Source: Streptomyces barkulensis (lineage in GTDB: Bacteria > Actinomycetota > Actinomycetes > Streptomycetales > Streptomycetaceae). Taken from it: a stretch of DNA of 64,000 nucleotides. The notes beneath the pieces are model-generated. The model made no database searches and was not told where the DNA came from. It worked only from the letters and a program-made list of their open reading frames with translations. The stretch is from the NCBI RefSeq assembly GCF_002843305.1, contig NZ_PGSG01000093.1:100549-164548 (forward strand), written 5' to 3'. This document shows, in pieces, positions 8,778 through 16,520 of this stretch (position 1 is the first letter of the stretch; every line of letters begins with the position of its first letter). Made by a program: the position numbers and the translations under genes.

Positions 8778-9527
8778 ATGGAATGGCCCATTCAGGAGAT
8801 CGCCCGCTCGGCCGGGACCACCAGCCGCACCCTGCGCCACTACGACGCCGTGGGGCTGCTGCGTCCCAGCCGGGTCGGGCACGGCGGAATCCGCTACTAC
8901 GACGAGCACGCGCTGGTGCGGCTCCAGCGGATCCTGCTGCTGCGCGAACTCGGCCTGGGGCTGGCCGCCATCTCCGAGGCGCTCGACGGGCAGCGGGACG
9001 CGGCCGCCGCGCTGCACACCCATCTGGAACTGCTCGAGCGGGAGCGGGAGCGCCTGGGCCGGCAGATCGAGTCGGTACAAAAGACGCTGACCAGGATCAA
9101 AGGAGGCGAGCCCCTGATGCCCGATGAGGCTCTCGACGGTTTCGACCACACCAGGTACAAGGACGAGGTGATCGAACGCTGGGGCCGCGACGCCTTCGAG
9201 CGTGGCGACCGCTGGTGGCGCTCGCTGACGGAGGACGACAGGAAGTCCCTCCAGCAGCGCCAGACCGACATCTCCACCGACTACGCCCGCGCCCACCGGG
9301 CCGGTCTCGCGCCGGACAGTGAGGAGGTGCTCGCGATCACCCGGCGGCACTACGAGTGGGTGTCCGCCGGCTGGCAGGGCAGGCGCCCCGGTGCGGAGCA
9401 GTTCGCCGGGCTCGGGCAGATGTACGTCGACGACCCCCGCTTCACCGCCGCCTACGACCGGTACGGCGAGGGCACGGCGGCCTTCGTCCGGGACGCCATG
9501 GCCGCCTACGCCGAGTGCGAGCTGTAG
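8778..9527 (+). CDS. MerR-family regulator with TipAS antibiotic-binding domain (TipA-like)
   Basis: 249 residues, ATG 8778 with GGAGG at 8764-8768. Residues 3-70 are a MerR winged HTH (IQEIARSAGTTSRTLRHYD ... GIRYYDEHALVRLQRIL), about 75-110 a coiled dimerisation helix (HLELLERERERLGRQIESVQK), and about 130-249 a TipAS-like all-alpha domain (RWGRDAFERGDRWW ... VDDPRFTAAYDRYGEGTAAFVRDAMAAYAE). In TipAL this C-terminal domain captures thiopeptides and the HTH activates its own promoter. A second strong ribosome site inside the gene could produce the C-terminal domain alone (next entry). Upstream is a matching MerR-type promoter, suggesting autoactivation. The ligand is unknown. Confidence 0.88.
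   Translation: MEWPIQEIARSAGTTSRTLRHYDAVGLLRPSRVGHGGIRYYDEHALVRLQRILLLRELGLGLAAISEALDGQRDAAAALHTHLELLERERERLGRQIESVQKTLTRIKGGEPLMPDEALDGFDHTRYKDEVIERWGRDAFERGDRWWRSLTEDDRKSLQQRQTDISTDYARAHRAGLAPDSEEVLAITRRHYEWVSAGWQGRRPGAEQFAGLGQMYVDDPRFTAAYDRYGEGTAAFVRDAMAAYAECEL
9117..9527 (+). other. Internal in-frame start producing a TipAS-like short form
   Basis: Within the regulator gene, AAAGGAGG (9099-9106) stands 10 bases before an in-frame ATG at 9117. The product would be 136 residues (MPDEALDGFDHTRYKDEV...), exactly the TipAS-like domain without HTH or coiled coil. In tipA the analogous internal start gives abundant TipAS. The internal ribosome site is as strong as any in the window. Confidence 0.7.
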
Positions 9528-9618
9528 CGCTCTCCGAAGCCGGCACGGCCAGGCGCCGCGGAAGTGCGGCGGAGGTGCGGCAGGGGGTACGGCCGGAAAC
9601 ACCGCGCCCCGCCGCACG

Positions 9619-10191
9619 TCAGTGGTCCATGGCCAGTGTCCAGTCCCCCGCCCACCCGGCCAGGGTGACCGACGACAGCGGCCGGACGTCCACACGCCAG
9701 TAGGTGTGCGGCGGCGCCTTCAGCGCGTACACCGCGGCCGCGCGCAGCACCGTCGGTTCGACGACCGCGGCGATCAGGGTGTCGTCCTCGCCGCCCGGCC
9801 GGGTGTCCAGCCAGTCGCCCACCCGCAGGATGAAGGAGAGCAGCGACTCGCCGCCGTGCGGGGTGGCGTGGGGGTCGGCGAGCCAGGCGTCCACGGCCCG
9901 CGGCTCGACCGCGGCGACCTCCCTGAGGGTGCGCCCGCGCCACCGGCCCATGTCGCACTCACGCAGCGCGGGCTGGGCCAGCGGCCGTATCCCCAGGACG
10001 TCCCCGGTCTCGCGGCAGCGCATGGTCGGCGAGCAGTAGCGCAGTTCGGCGCCCGCCAGATGCCCGTACGCCGGGACGGCCCGCTCGGCCTCCCGCCACC
10101 CGGCGGCGTCCAGGGGGCGGTCGTCCTCGAAGCGCACGTCCAGCAGGGATGAGCTGCGGGCGGCGGCGAGCAGCGTGATCCGCAGATGCAT
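9619..10191 (-). CDS. Histidine-phosphatase-fold protein with lost catalytic residues
   Basis: 190 residues aligning over the whole phosphoglycerate-mutase-like fold: LDAAGWREAERAVPAY, ELRYCSPTMRCRETGDVLG, LRECDMGRWRGRTLREV, HGGESLLSFILRVGDWL. The defining residues are replaced: the N-terminal RHG loop reads LLAAARSSSL (no catalytic His), and the second catalytic His, normally in SHGG, is in VVEPTVLRAA. It therefore cannot work as a phosphohistidine enzyme. It may be a binding or regulatory pseudo-enzyme. It is minus strand, alone, between the TipA-like and GNAT genes. Confidence 0.75.
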   Translation of the reverse strand: MHLRITLLAAARSSSLLDVRFEDDRPLDAAGWREAERAVPAYGHLAGAELRYCSPTMRCRETGDVLGIRPLAQPALRECDMGRWRGRTLREVAAVEPRAVDAWLADPHATPHGGESLLSFILRVGDWLDTRPGGEDDTLIAAVVEPTVLRAAAVYALKAPPHTYWRVDVRPLSSVTLAGWAGDWTLAMDH

Positions 10192-10263
10192 TACCGGATG
10201 GTAGAACCGTGAACCGGATTGTTCGACGGTCGGGCACGGACTGTTTTCGGACGTATGCCCGGA

Positions 10264-10683
10264 TCACTCGGGGATCAGCGCCATCAGCCGCCCGGGGTCC
10301 GCCGGCGGACGGAAGCCGAACCCATCGTAGAGGCCGTGCGCGTCCTCGGTGGCCAGCAGCACCCGTCCGAGCCCGTACGGCTCGAGCTCCGCGAGCGCGG
10401 CTTTCACCAGCGCCTTCCCCAAACCCCGGCCGCGGGCGGCGGGGGCGACGTAGACGTCGCACAGCCAGGCGAAGGTGGCCCGGTCGGTGACCACCCGCGC
10501 ATAGCCGAGCTGCTCGCCGGTGACGCTGTCGTACGCCCCGAGGTTGAGCGAGCCCGCGATGGCCCTGTCCTGTTTGCCGCGGCTGCGGCCGAGCGCCCAG
10601 TAGGCGTCGGTGGACAGCCAGTGGTGGACGCGGGCGGCGTCGAGGCGGGCGGGGTCGGTGGAGATCTCGTACGGGGTGCTCAT
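10264..10683 (-). CDS. GNAT family N-acetyltransferase
   Basis: 139 residues from ATG 10683 (MSTPYEISTDPARLDAARVHHWLSTD). It has WLCDVYVAPAARGRGLGKALVKAAL (acetyl-CoA loop, R-G-R-G-L-G near residue 85), preceded by LGYARVVTDRATF and ended by GLYDGFGFRPP. The HHWLS...YWALGRSR N-terminus is characteristic of a small bacterial GNAT subgroup of unknown substrate. A longer open frame upstream to 11037 overlaps the DUF1918 gene and lacks homology, so I reject it. Confidence 0.86.
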   Translation of the reverse strand: MSTPYEISTDPARLDAARVHHWLSTDAYWALGRSRGKQDRAIAGSLNLGAYDSVTGEQLGYARVVTDRATFAWLCDVYVAPAARGRGLGKALVKAALAELEPYGLGRVLLATEDAHGLYDGFGFRPPADPGRLMALIPE

Positions 10684-10735
10684 GGCGGGAGAGCCTGGCA
10701 GCCGGGGCGCGGTCCGTCGACCGGTTTTGCCCCTA

Positions 10736-10805
10736 CCCCGCTTTCCCCGGCCTTCCCGCTTTCCCCGGCCTTCCCACCTCCCCGGTCTCCCCGGTCTCCC
10801 CGCCG
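10736..10805 (+). repeat. Pyrimidine-rich imperfect direct repeats
   Basis: CTTTCCCCGGCCTTCCC occurs twice and CCCCGGTCTC twice in a strand-asymmetric C/T tract between a divergent GNAT gene and the DUF1918 gene. No gene is present. It may be slippage-prone filler. Confidence 0.5.
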
Positions 10806-10902
10806 TCCCCTCCGCTTCCGCGCTCGCGGGCGCCCGGCCGCCCTCCACCCCTAGAATCGGGGTCAAAAGGATTTTCTTCCCGATACGGACAGGAGACCGC
10901 CG

Positions 10903-11124
10903 ATGCAGGCGAACGCGGGCGACCTGCTGCTGGTCCACGGCAGGTTCGTGGGGCAGCACGAGAGGGTCGCGGAGATCATCGAGGTACTCGGGACGAACGG
11001 CGAGCCGCCGTACCGGGTCCGCTTCGAGGACGGGCACGAGACCGTCATGTCACCGGGGCCCGACTCCGTGGTGCGGCACCACGGCGAGCCCCTGCTGGAG
11101 CACGGCGAACCCCGGCGCCGCTGA
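10903..11124 (+). CDS. DUF1918 domain protein
   Basis: 73 residues starting MQANAGDLLLVHGRFVGQHERVAEIIEVLG, a small all-beta domain. The family pattern is G-D-x-L-x-V-H-G, E-I-x-E-V-x-x-x-x-G-x-P-P-Y-x-V-R and G-H-E-x-x-x-x-P-G-P-D, all present. ATG 10903 follows GGACAGGAGA. Function is unknown; these short proteins are widespread in actinobacteria, and nothing in the neighbourhood suggests a partner. Confidence 0.85.
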   Translation: MQANAGDLLLVHGRFVGQHERVAEIIEVLGTNGEPPYRVRFEDGHETVMSPGPDSVVRHHGEPLLEHGEPRRR

Positions 11125-11184
11125 CGCCGGGGCCGCGCACCGGACGAAAGGAACAAAAGGAGGCGGGGCCGCCGCGGGGACCGG

Positions 11185-12444
11185 CTAGCGGGGCGCCCGC
11201 ACCGGTCGGTCGTAGTGGTCCTCCACCACCCGGCTCATCGCCCCGATCGGGTCCGCGGCGACGTGCTTCGCCGAGAAGTAGACGTTGCCGCGGACCTCGG
11301 GGTGACGGCCGCAGAGCGTCAGATGGCGGGAGAGCTCGGCCGGGTCGTGCCAGGCCGGCCCCTGGGCCGGATCGCCCGCCTTGTACAGCGCCTCGCCGAT
11401 GTGGAGTTCGACGCCGGTGCCCCGCACCACATCGGCCCACCAGGGCACCAGCTTCGCGTAGTCGGCGGCGGCGAAACCGATGTTCCAGTACACCTGCGGC
11501 ACGATGTGGTCGACCCAGCGCTCGCGCACCCACTTGCGGGTGTCGGCGTACAGGTCGTCGTAGGTCTCCACGCCCGCGCGGGTGTCGGAGCCCTCCGGGT
11601 CGGTGCCCGCGTTGCGCCACACGGCGAAGGGGCTGATCCCGAAGCGCACGCGCGGCTTGGTCCGCCTCAGGCGCAGCGCGGTCTCCCGCACCAGCCGGTC
11701 GATGTTGTCGCGCCGCCAGTCGGCCCGGTCGGCGAAGGCGCCGCCGTACCGCTCGTAGGCCTCGTCGTCGTCGAAGACCTCCCCCGCCACCGGGTACGGG
11801 TAGAAGTAGTCGTCCCAGTGCACACCGTCGATGTCGTAGCGCTCCACCGCGTCGAACATCGCGTCCTGGACGAAGGCGCGCACCTCGGGCAACCCGGGGT
11901 TGTAGTAGAGCTTGCCGCCGTAGGCCACCACCCACTCCGGGCGGCGGCGCGCGGGGTGGGAGTCGGCCAGCCGCCCGGGATCGTCGTGGTTGGCCACCCG
12001 GTAGGGGTTGAACCAGGCGTGCAGCTCCAGCCCGCGACGGTGCGCCTCGCACACGGCGAAACCCAGCGGGTCCCAGCCGGGGTCCTCGCCCTGGGTGCCG
12101 GTGAGGTACTGCGCCCAGGGCTCGTAGGGCGAGGGCCACAGGGCGTCCGCGGTGGGCCGCACCTGGAGGAACACCGTGTTGAGGCGGCGCTCGACCGCCG
12201 TGTCCAGATGCGCCAGCAGTTGTCCTCGCTGCTCGGCCGCGGCGAGCCCGGGCCTGGTCGGCCAGTCGATGTTGGCGACGGTGGCCACCCACATCCCGCG
12301 CAGCTGCGGGCGCCGCCGGTACCGGCCGTCCCCGCCGCCCGCCTCCGCGGCCGACGCCGTACCCGCCCCCGGGCCGGTCAGCAGCGAGCCGGAGAGCACC
12401 CCGACCGCCGCCGCACCGAAGGTTCTCCTGGAGAAAAGCCCCAT
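11185..12444 (-). CDS. Secreted glycoside hydrolase-like GHL10 (DUF187) protein
   Basis: 419 residues. The N-terminus MGLFSRRTFGAAAVGVLSG ... GTASAAEA is a Tat-type signal (RRTFG) with AxA cleavage near 33. The mature protein opens with LRGMWVATVANIDWPTRPGL, the GHL10 hallmark, and continues with VFLQVRPTADALWPS, ELHAWFNPYRVAN, DGVHWDDYFYPYP (candidate acidic catalytic site), VRFGISPFAVWRN and VPQVYWNIGF, a (beta/alpha)8 barrel. Members probably cleave carbohydrate, perhaps peptidoglycan-related glycans. Export via TatC, encoded at 34775-35737, is plausible. It is divergent from a decayed carbohydrate-binding module. Confidence 0.88.
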   Translation of the reverse strand: MGLFSRRTFGAAAVGVLSGSLLTGPGAGTASAAEAGGGDGRYRRRPQLRGMWVATVANIDWPTRPGLAAAEQRGQLLAHLDTAVERRLNTVFLQVRPTADALWPSPYEPWAQYLTGTQGEDPGWDPLGFAVCEAHRRGLELHAWFNPYRVANHDDPGRLADSHPARRRPEWVVAYGGKLYYNPGLPEVRAFVQDAMFDAVERYDIDGVHWDDYFYPYPVAGEVFDDDEAYERYGGAFADRADWRRDNIDRLVRETALRLRRTKPRVRFGISPFAVWRNAGTDPEGSDTRAGVETYDDLYADTRKWVRERWVDHIVPQVYWNIGFAAADYAKLVPWWADVVRGTGVELHIGEALYKAGDPAQGPAWHDPAELSRHLTLCGRHPEVRGNVYFSAKHVAADPIGAMSRVVEDHYDRPVRAPR

Positions 12445-12494
12445 GCTGCCTCCTCTGACGACGACTCACCCGATCATCCCGGCCGGGTAGCGAC

Positions 12495-12803
12495 ATGGCA
12501 ACTGCGCGTGACGAAACGAGTGCGCGTCCGCTCGTGCCACGCCGCCCTCCCGGCACACCCGACACGGCCGCCGACGGCTGGGAGGCGGTCTGTTCCTTCG
12601 GACGGCCAGAGGGCCGGGCCGGCCAGGTGCGGAACGCCTCCCTCACCGAGAGTGGTGCCACGGTGACGGTCTCCTCGGTGGGCTGGAACGCGCGGCTGGA
12701 GCCGGGCGCCTCGGCGTCCTTCGGCTTCACCTGTTCCTGGTCGGGCGCCAACGGCCTTCCCGACTCCTTCGAGCTCAACGGGGCGGCCCGCACCACGAGC
12801 TGA
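12495..12803 (+). pseudogene. Relic of a family-2 carbohydrate-binding module (CBM2)
   Basis: An open frame of 102 codons whose last ~75 residues match the C-terminal two-thirds of CBM2: DGWEAVCSFGRPEGRAGQVRNA, split as DGWEAVCSF and QVRNASLTESGATVTVSSVG, then WNARLEPGASASFGFTCSW and the terminal SFELNGAA. The family pattern is GW-x-x-x-WSF, Q-x-WNA, WNA-x-x-x-PG-x-x-x-x-FGF and F-x-L-NG. Two surface or core Trp are lost (CSF for WSF, QVRNA for WNA). The N-terminal strands, signal peptide, linker and any catalytic domain are absent, and no ribosome site precedes ATG 12495. A strong terminator follows at 12841. Most likely it is the 3' stump of an exported cellulase- or chitinase-type gene. 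Confidence 0.6.
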
Positions 12804-12840
12804 CCGCGCGGGCGGCCGCGCGGACCGCCGTACGGACGGC

Positions 12841-12874
12841 CGGTCGGCCGGGGCCGCGAAGCCCCGGCCGACCG
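12841..12874 (+). terminator. Stem-loop terminator with T-run after CBM2 relic
   Basis: Perfect 14-base arms CGGTCGGCCGGGGC (12841-12854) and 12861-12874 enclose loop CGCGAA, followed at once by TTTCCCC. It reads on the plus strand 38 bases after the relic's stop, suggesting the lost gene's own terminator survives. No other feature is seen up to 12973. Confidence 0.75.
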
Positions 12875-12973
12875 TTTCCCCGGCGCGACGCGGTAACGTC
12901 GGTCGGCGAGGCGCTGCGGCCGGAACCGTACGGGGGCGGCGTCACGGACCAGTGGATCAGCGAAAGGCACGAT

Positions 12974-13831
12974 GTGACCGACATCGAACGCGTCGGAGTG
13001 GTTGGCTGCGGCCAGATGGGCTCGGGTATCGCCGAGGTCTGCGCACGGGCCGGCCTGGACGTCATGGTCGCCGAGACCACCGGCGAAGCCCTGGAGATAG
13101 GCCGTACCCGGCTGGTGACCTCCCTGGACAAGGCCGCCGCACGAGGCAAGATCAGCGAGGCGGAGCGCGACGCCACCCTGGAGCGCCTCTCCTTCACCAC
13201 CGACCTCGGCGAGTTCGCCGACCGCGATCTGGTGGTCGAGGCGGTCGTGGAGAACGAGCAGGTCAAGACCGAGATCTTCCAGATCCTCGATCAGGTGGTG
13301 ACCAGCCCGGACGCGATCCTGGCCTCCAACACCTCCTCCATCCCGCTGGTGAAGCTGGCCGTGGCGACCTCCCGCCCGGACCGGGTGATCGGCATCCACT
13401 TCTTCAACCCCGCGCCGGTGCAGCGGCTGGTGGAGCTGATCCCCGCGCTGACCACCTCCGACGACACCATCGCGCGCGCCGAGGCCGCGGTCGTCAAGCT
13501 GCTGGGCAAGCACGCCATCCGCGCCCAGGACCGCTCGGGCTTCGTGGTCAACGCGCTGCTGATCCCGTACCTGCTCTCGGCGATCCGGATGTTCGAGACG
13601 GGCATCGCCAGCCGCGAGGACATCGACAACGGCATGGAGATGGGCTGCGCGCACCCCATGGGGCCGCTCAAGCTCGCCGACCTCATCGGCCTGGACACCG
13701 TCGCCTCGGTCGCGTACTCGATGTACGAGGAGTACAAGGAGCCCCTGTACGCCGCCCCGCCGCTGCTGCAGCGGATGGTCGACGCCGGCCGCCTGGGCCG
13801 CAAGACCGGCGCGGGCTTCTACACGTACTGA
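12974..13831 (+). CDS. 3-hydroxybutyryl-CoA dehydrogenase
   Basis: 285 residues from GTG 12974. The N-terminal NAD Rossmann domain has VGVVGCGQMGSGIAEVCARAG (GxGxxG, 7-27). Catalytic residues lie in ASNTSSIP (Ser near 120) and IHFFNPAPVQRLVELI (His142). The C-terminal helical domain has DRSGFVVNALLIPYLLSAIRM and GRKTGAGFYTY. It oxidises 3-hydroxyacyl-CoA to 3-oxoacyl-CoA, as in the butyryl-CoA/ethylmalonyl-CoA pathways or fatty-acid oxidation. The size fits the single-function Hbd/FadB2 type rather than fused FadB. It is a single gene with its own promoter region. Confidence 0.92.
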   Translation: MTDIERVGVVGCGQMGSGIAEVCARAGLDVMVAETTGEALEIGRTRLVTSLDKAAARGKISEAERDATLERLSFTTDLGEFADRDLVVEAVVENEQVKTEIFQILDQVVTSPDAILASNTSSIPLVKLAVATSRPDRVIGIHFFNPAPVQRLVELIPALTTSDDTIARAEAAVVKLLGKHAIRAQDRSGFVVNALLIPYLLSAIRMFETGIASREDIDNGMEMGCAHPMGPLKLADLIGLDTVASVAYSMYEEYKEPLYAAPPLLQRMVDAGRLGRKTGAGFYTY

Positions 13832-13874
13832 GATCCGCCGAACCGCACGGCGCCGGCCGGGCCGCGCGGAGGCG

Positions 13875-13930
13875 GGAACGCCGACGGCGGGGCGCCCCCT
13901 TCGGTAGGGGCGCCCCGCCGTCGGCGTTCC
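13875..13930. terminator. 24-bp perfect stem terminator between 3-HB-CoA dehydrogenase and pheT
   Basis: Perfect 24-base inverted repeats (13875-13898 and 13907-13930) flank CTTCGGTA, which contains a C(UUCG)G-type stable loop. It lies between convergent genes and should work in both directions. Confidence 0.85.
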
Positions 13931-13982
13931 GCGTTCCCCGTCGCCGGCACCGGGCGGGCCGGCCGCGGCGGACGGGAGACGG

Positions 13983-16520
13983 TTACGCGCCGCGCAGCAC
14001 CGCGCCGGTGCGCGCGACCGCGGCGGCCACCGCGGCCTCGCGGGCGGCCGTGGCCTCCTCGGCCGTCAGCGTGCGGTCGGGCGCGCGGAAGCGCAGGGCG
14101 TAGGCCAGGGACTTCTTCCCCTCGCCGAGCTGCTCGCCGGTGAAGACGTCGAACAGCCGCAGCGACTCCAGCAGCTCGCCCGCGCCGTCCCGCAGCGCCG
14201 ACTCGACCTCGGCCGCCGGGACGGAGGCGTCCACCACCAGGGCGACGTCCTGCGTGGCCACCGGGAAGGTGGACACGTGCGGGGCCTGCGGAGCGCCCGA
14301 GGAGGAACGCTCCAGCAGATCGAGGTCGATCTCCATGGCGCAGGTACGGGCGGGCAGCTGCATCGCCTTGATCACGCGCGGGTGCAGCTCGCCGGCGTGC
14401 CCGACCAGGGTGCGCTCGCCGCCGGCGCCCGCGTACAGCGCGGCGCAGCGTCCCGGGTGCCAGGGAGCGTGCCGGTCGGCCTCCACCTCCAGCTCCACAC
14501 CGGCCTCGCGGGCGACACCGCGGGCCGCCTCGACCGCGTCGGCCCAGGTCGCCGGGCGGCCCTTGCCCCACCAGCCGGCCTGCTCGCGCGCCCCGGCCAG
14601 TACGACCGCGGCCCGGCGCGGCTGCGCGGGCAGCGCGGCGGTGAGAGAGGCGAGCTCCTCGTCGGTGGGGCGGCGGTCGACCGGCAGCCGGACGGCGGCG
14701 GTCTCCTGCCCGGTGGGGCGGAAGACCAGGCCGGTCTCGAAGAGCGCCAGATCGTGCGATCCCCGGCCGTCGTTGCGGCGCAGCGCGGCGAGCAGCCCGG
14801 GCAGCAGCGTGGTGCGCAGTGCCGGCTCCTCGTCGGAGAGCGGGTTGACCAGCCGTACGGTGCGGCGGCGGGGGTCGTCCGCCTCCAGGCCCAGCCGGTC
14901 GAAGGCGGCGTCCCCGACGAACGGGTAGTTCGGCGCCTCGACGTACCCCGCTCCGGCCAGCGCCCGCCCGACCCGGCGGCGCAGCCGCTGCCGTTCGGTC
15001 AGACCGCGGCCCGAGGGCAGGCGCGGCAGGGTGGAGGGCAGTGCCTCGTAGCCCTCCAGCCGCATGACCTCCTCGGCCAGGTCGTTGGGGTCGGTCAGGT
15101 CCGGCCGCCACGACGGCACGGTCACGGTCAGCTCGTCGGTGCCGTAGACGTCGCAGCCCACGTCCTGCAGCCGGCGCGCCACGGTCTCGCGGCCGTAGGC
15201 CACGCCCGCGACCCGGTCCGGATGGTCGGCGCGCATCCTGACGGTGTGCGGGCCGCTGGGCGAGACGATCTCGGTCACGCCCGCCTCGGCGGTGCCGCCC
15301 GCCAGCAGGACCAGCAGGTCCACGGTGCGCTGGGCGGCGGCGGAGGCGGCCTGCGGGTCGACGCCGCGCTCGAAGCGCCTGGACGCCTCGGAGGACAGCT
15401 TGTGACGGCGGGCGGTGCGGGCGATGGAGACCGGGTCGAAGTGCGCGGCCTCGATCACCACCTCGGTGGTGCCGGCCGTGTCGCGGGCATCGGCGATCTC
15501 GGTGTCGGCTCCGCCCATCACCCCGGCCAGGCCGATCGGACCGCTGTCGTCGGTGATGACCAGGTCCTCGGGGTGCAGCTCGCGCTTGGTGCCGTCGAGG
15601 GTGGTGAGCTTCTCCCCCGGCCGGGCCCGGCGCACGCCGATCGCCCCGCTGACGCGGGAGCGGTCGTAGGCGTGCAGGGGCTGGCCGAGTTCGAGCATCA
15701 CGTAGTTGGTGATGTCCACGGCCAGCGAGATCGGGCGCATGCCGGCCTTCTGCAGCCGCCGCTGGAGCCAGATCGGGGAGCGCGCGTCGGGCCGCACACC
15801 GGTGACCGTGCGAGCGGTGAAGCGGTCGCAGCCGCGCCGGTCCTCGACGTTCACCGGGTGGCCGTGCTCGTTGGGCACGGGGACGTCCAGCAGCGCCGGG
15901 TCGCGCAGCGGCAGGCCGTAGGCGGTGGCCGCCTCGCGGGCGACGCCGCGCATGGACAGGCAGTAGCCGCGGTCGGGTGTGACGGCGATGTCGAGGACCT
16001 CGTCGACCAGTTCCAGCAGCTCGATCGCGTCGGCGCCCACCTCGTGCTCGGGCGGGAGCACGATGATGCCCTCGTGGTCGTCGCTCATGCCCAGCTCGCC
16101 GGCCGAGCAGATCATGCCCTCCGACAGCTTGCCGTAGGTCTTGCGGGCGCCGATCCGGAAGTCGCCGGGCAGCACGCCGCCGGGCAGGATCACCACGACC
16201 TTGTCGCCGACGGCGAAGTTGGTGGCGCCGCAGACGATGTTCTGCGGCTCGCCGGTGCCTCCCCCGGAGCCTCCGGCCCGGGAGGCACCCCCAGCCTCGC
16301 CGACGTCGACCTGGCAGTAGCGGATCGGCTTCTTGAAGCCGGTCAGCTCCTCGATCGCCAGGACCCGGCCGACGACCAGCGGCCCGGTGATGCCGGCGCC
16401 GAGCCGCTCGACGGTCTCGACCTCCAGCCCGGCCGCGATCAGCTTCGCCGCGACGTCGCGGCCGGTCTCACCGGCCGGCAGGTCGACGTACTCCCGCAGC
16501 CACGAAAGCGGGACCCGCAT
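13983..16520 (-). CDS. pheT: Phenylalanyl-tRNA synthetase beta subunit
   Basis: 845 residues, the usual length. The domain order is complete: N-terminal MRVPLSWLREYVDLP, EMAP/OB tRNA-binding domain about 40-160 (VVGRVLAIEEL ... GEPQNIVCGATNF ... KLSEGMICSAGELG), B3/B4 editing domain about 215-390, B5 about 405-475, catalytic-like core, and a C-terminal FDX anticodon-binding domain (STFPVATQDVALVVD ... DVFTGEQLGEGKKSLAYALRFRAPDRTLT, quoted in parts). The beta subunit edits Tyr-tRNA and binds tRNA in the alpha2-beta2 enzyme. Residues about 77-87 carry an extra Gly/Ser-rich segment encoded by a palindrome. The start overlaps the pheS stop as TGATG. Confidence 0.97.
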   Translation of the reverse strand: MRVPLSWLREYVDLPAGETGRDVAAKLIAAGLEVETVERLGAGITGPLVVGRVLAIEELTGFKKPIRYCQVDVGEAGGASRAGGSGGGTGEPQNIVCGATNFAVGDKVVVILPGGVLPGDFRIGARKTYGKLSEGMICSAGELGMSDDHEGIIVLPPEHEVGADAIELLELVDEVLDIAVTPDRGYCLSMRGVAREAATAYGLPLRDPALLDVPVPNEHGHPVNVEDRRGCDRFTARTVTGVRPDARSPIWLQRRLQKAGMRPISLAVDITNYVMLELGQPLHAYDRSRVSGAIGVRRARPGEKLTTLDGTKRELHPEDLVITDDSGPIGLAGVMGGADTEIADARDTAGTTEVVIEAAHFDPVSIARTARRHKLSSEASRRFERGVDPQAASAAAQRTVDLLVLLAGGTAEAGVTEIVSPSGPHTVRMRADHPDRVAGVAYGRETVARRLQDVGCDVYGTDELTVTVPSWRPDLTDPNDLAEEVMRLEGYEALPSTLPRLPSGRGLTERQRLRRRVGRALAGAGYVEAPNYPFVGDAAFDRLGLEADDPRRRTVRLVNPLSDEEPALRTTLLPGLLAALRRNDGRGSHDLALFETGLVFRPTGQETAAVRLPVDRRPTDEELASLTAALPAQPRRAAVVLAGAREQAGWWGKGRPATWADAVEAARGVAREAGVELEVEADRHAPWHPGRCAALYAGAGGERTLVGHAGELHPRVIKAMQLPARTCAMEIDLDLLERSSSGAPQAPHVSTFPVATQDVALVVDASVPAAEVESALRDGAGELLESLRLFDVFTGEQLGEGKKSLAYALRFRAPDRTLTAEEATAAREAAVAAAVARTGAVLRGA
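16254..16289. repeat. Double palindrome inserted in frame in pheT
   Basis: GGTGCCTCCC (16254-16263) pairs with GGGAGGCACC (16280-16289), with an inner CCGGAG/CTCCGG hairpin (16264-16276). It encodes the extra GGASRAGGSGG-like segment of PheT, between DVGEA and GTGEPQ, in a surface loop of the tRNA-binding domain. It resembles a small mobile or expandable palindromic unit. Confidence 0.65.

Noticed and set aside
11045..13654. An 869-codon minus-strand open frame over the glycosidase, CBM2 relic and dehydrogenase
   Set aside because: It runs antisense or out of frame to supported genes; translation is Arg/Gly/Ala-rich with no conserved motif.
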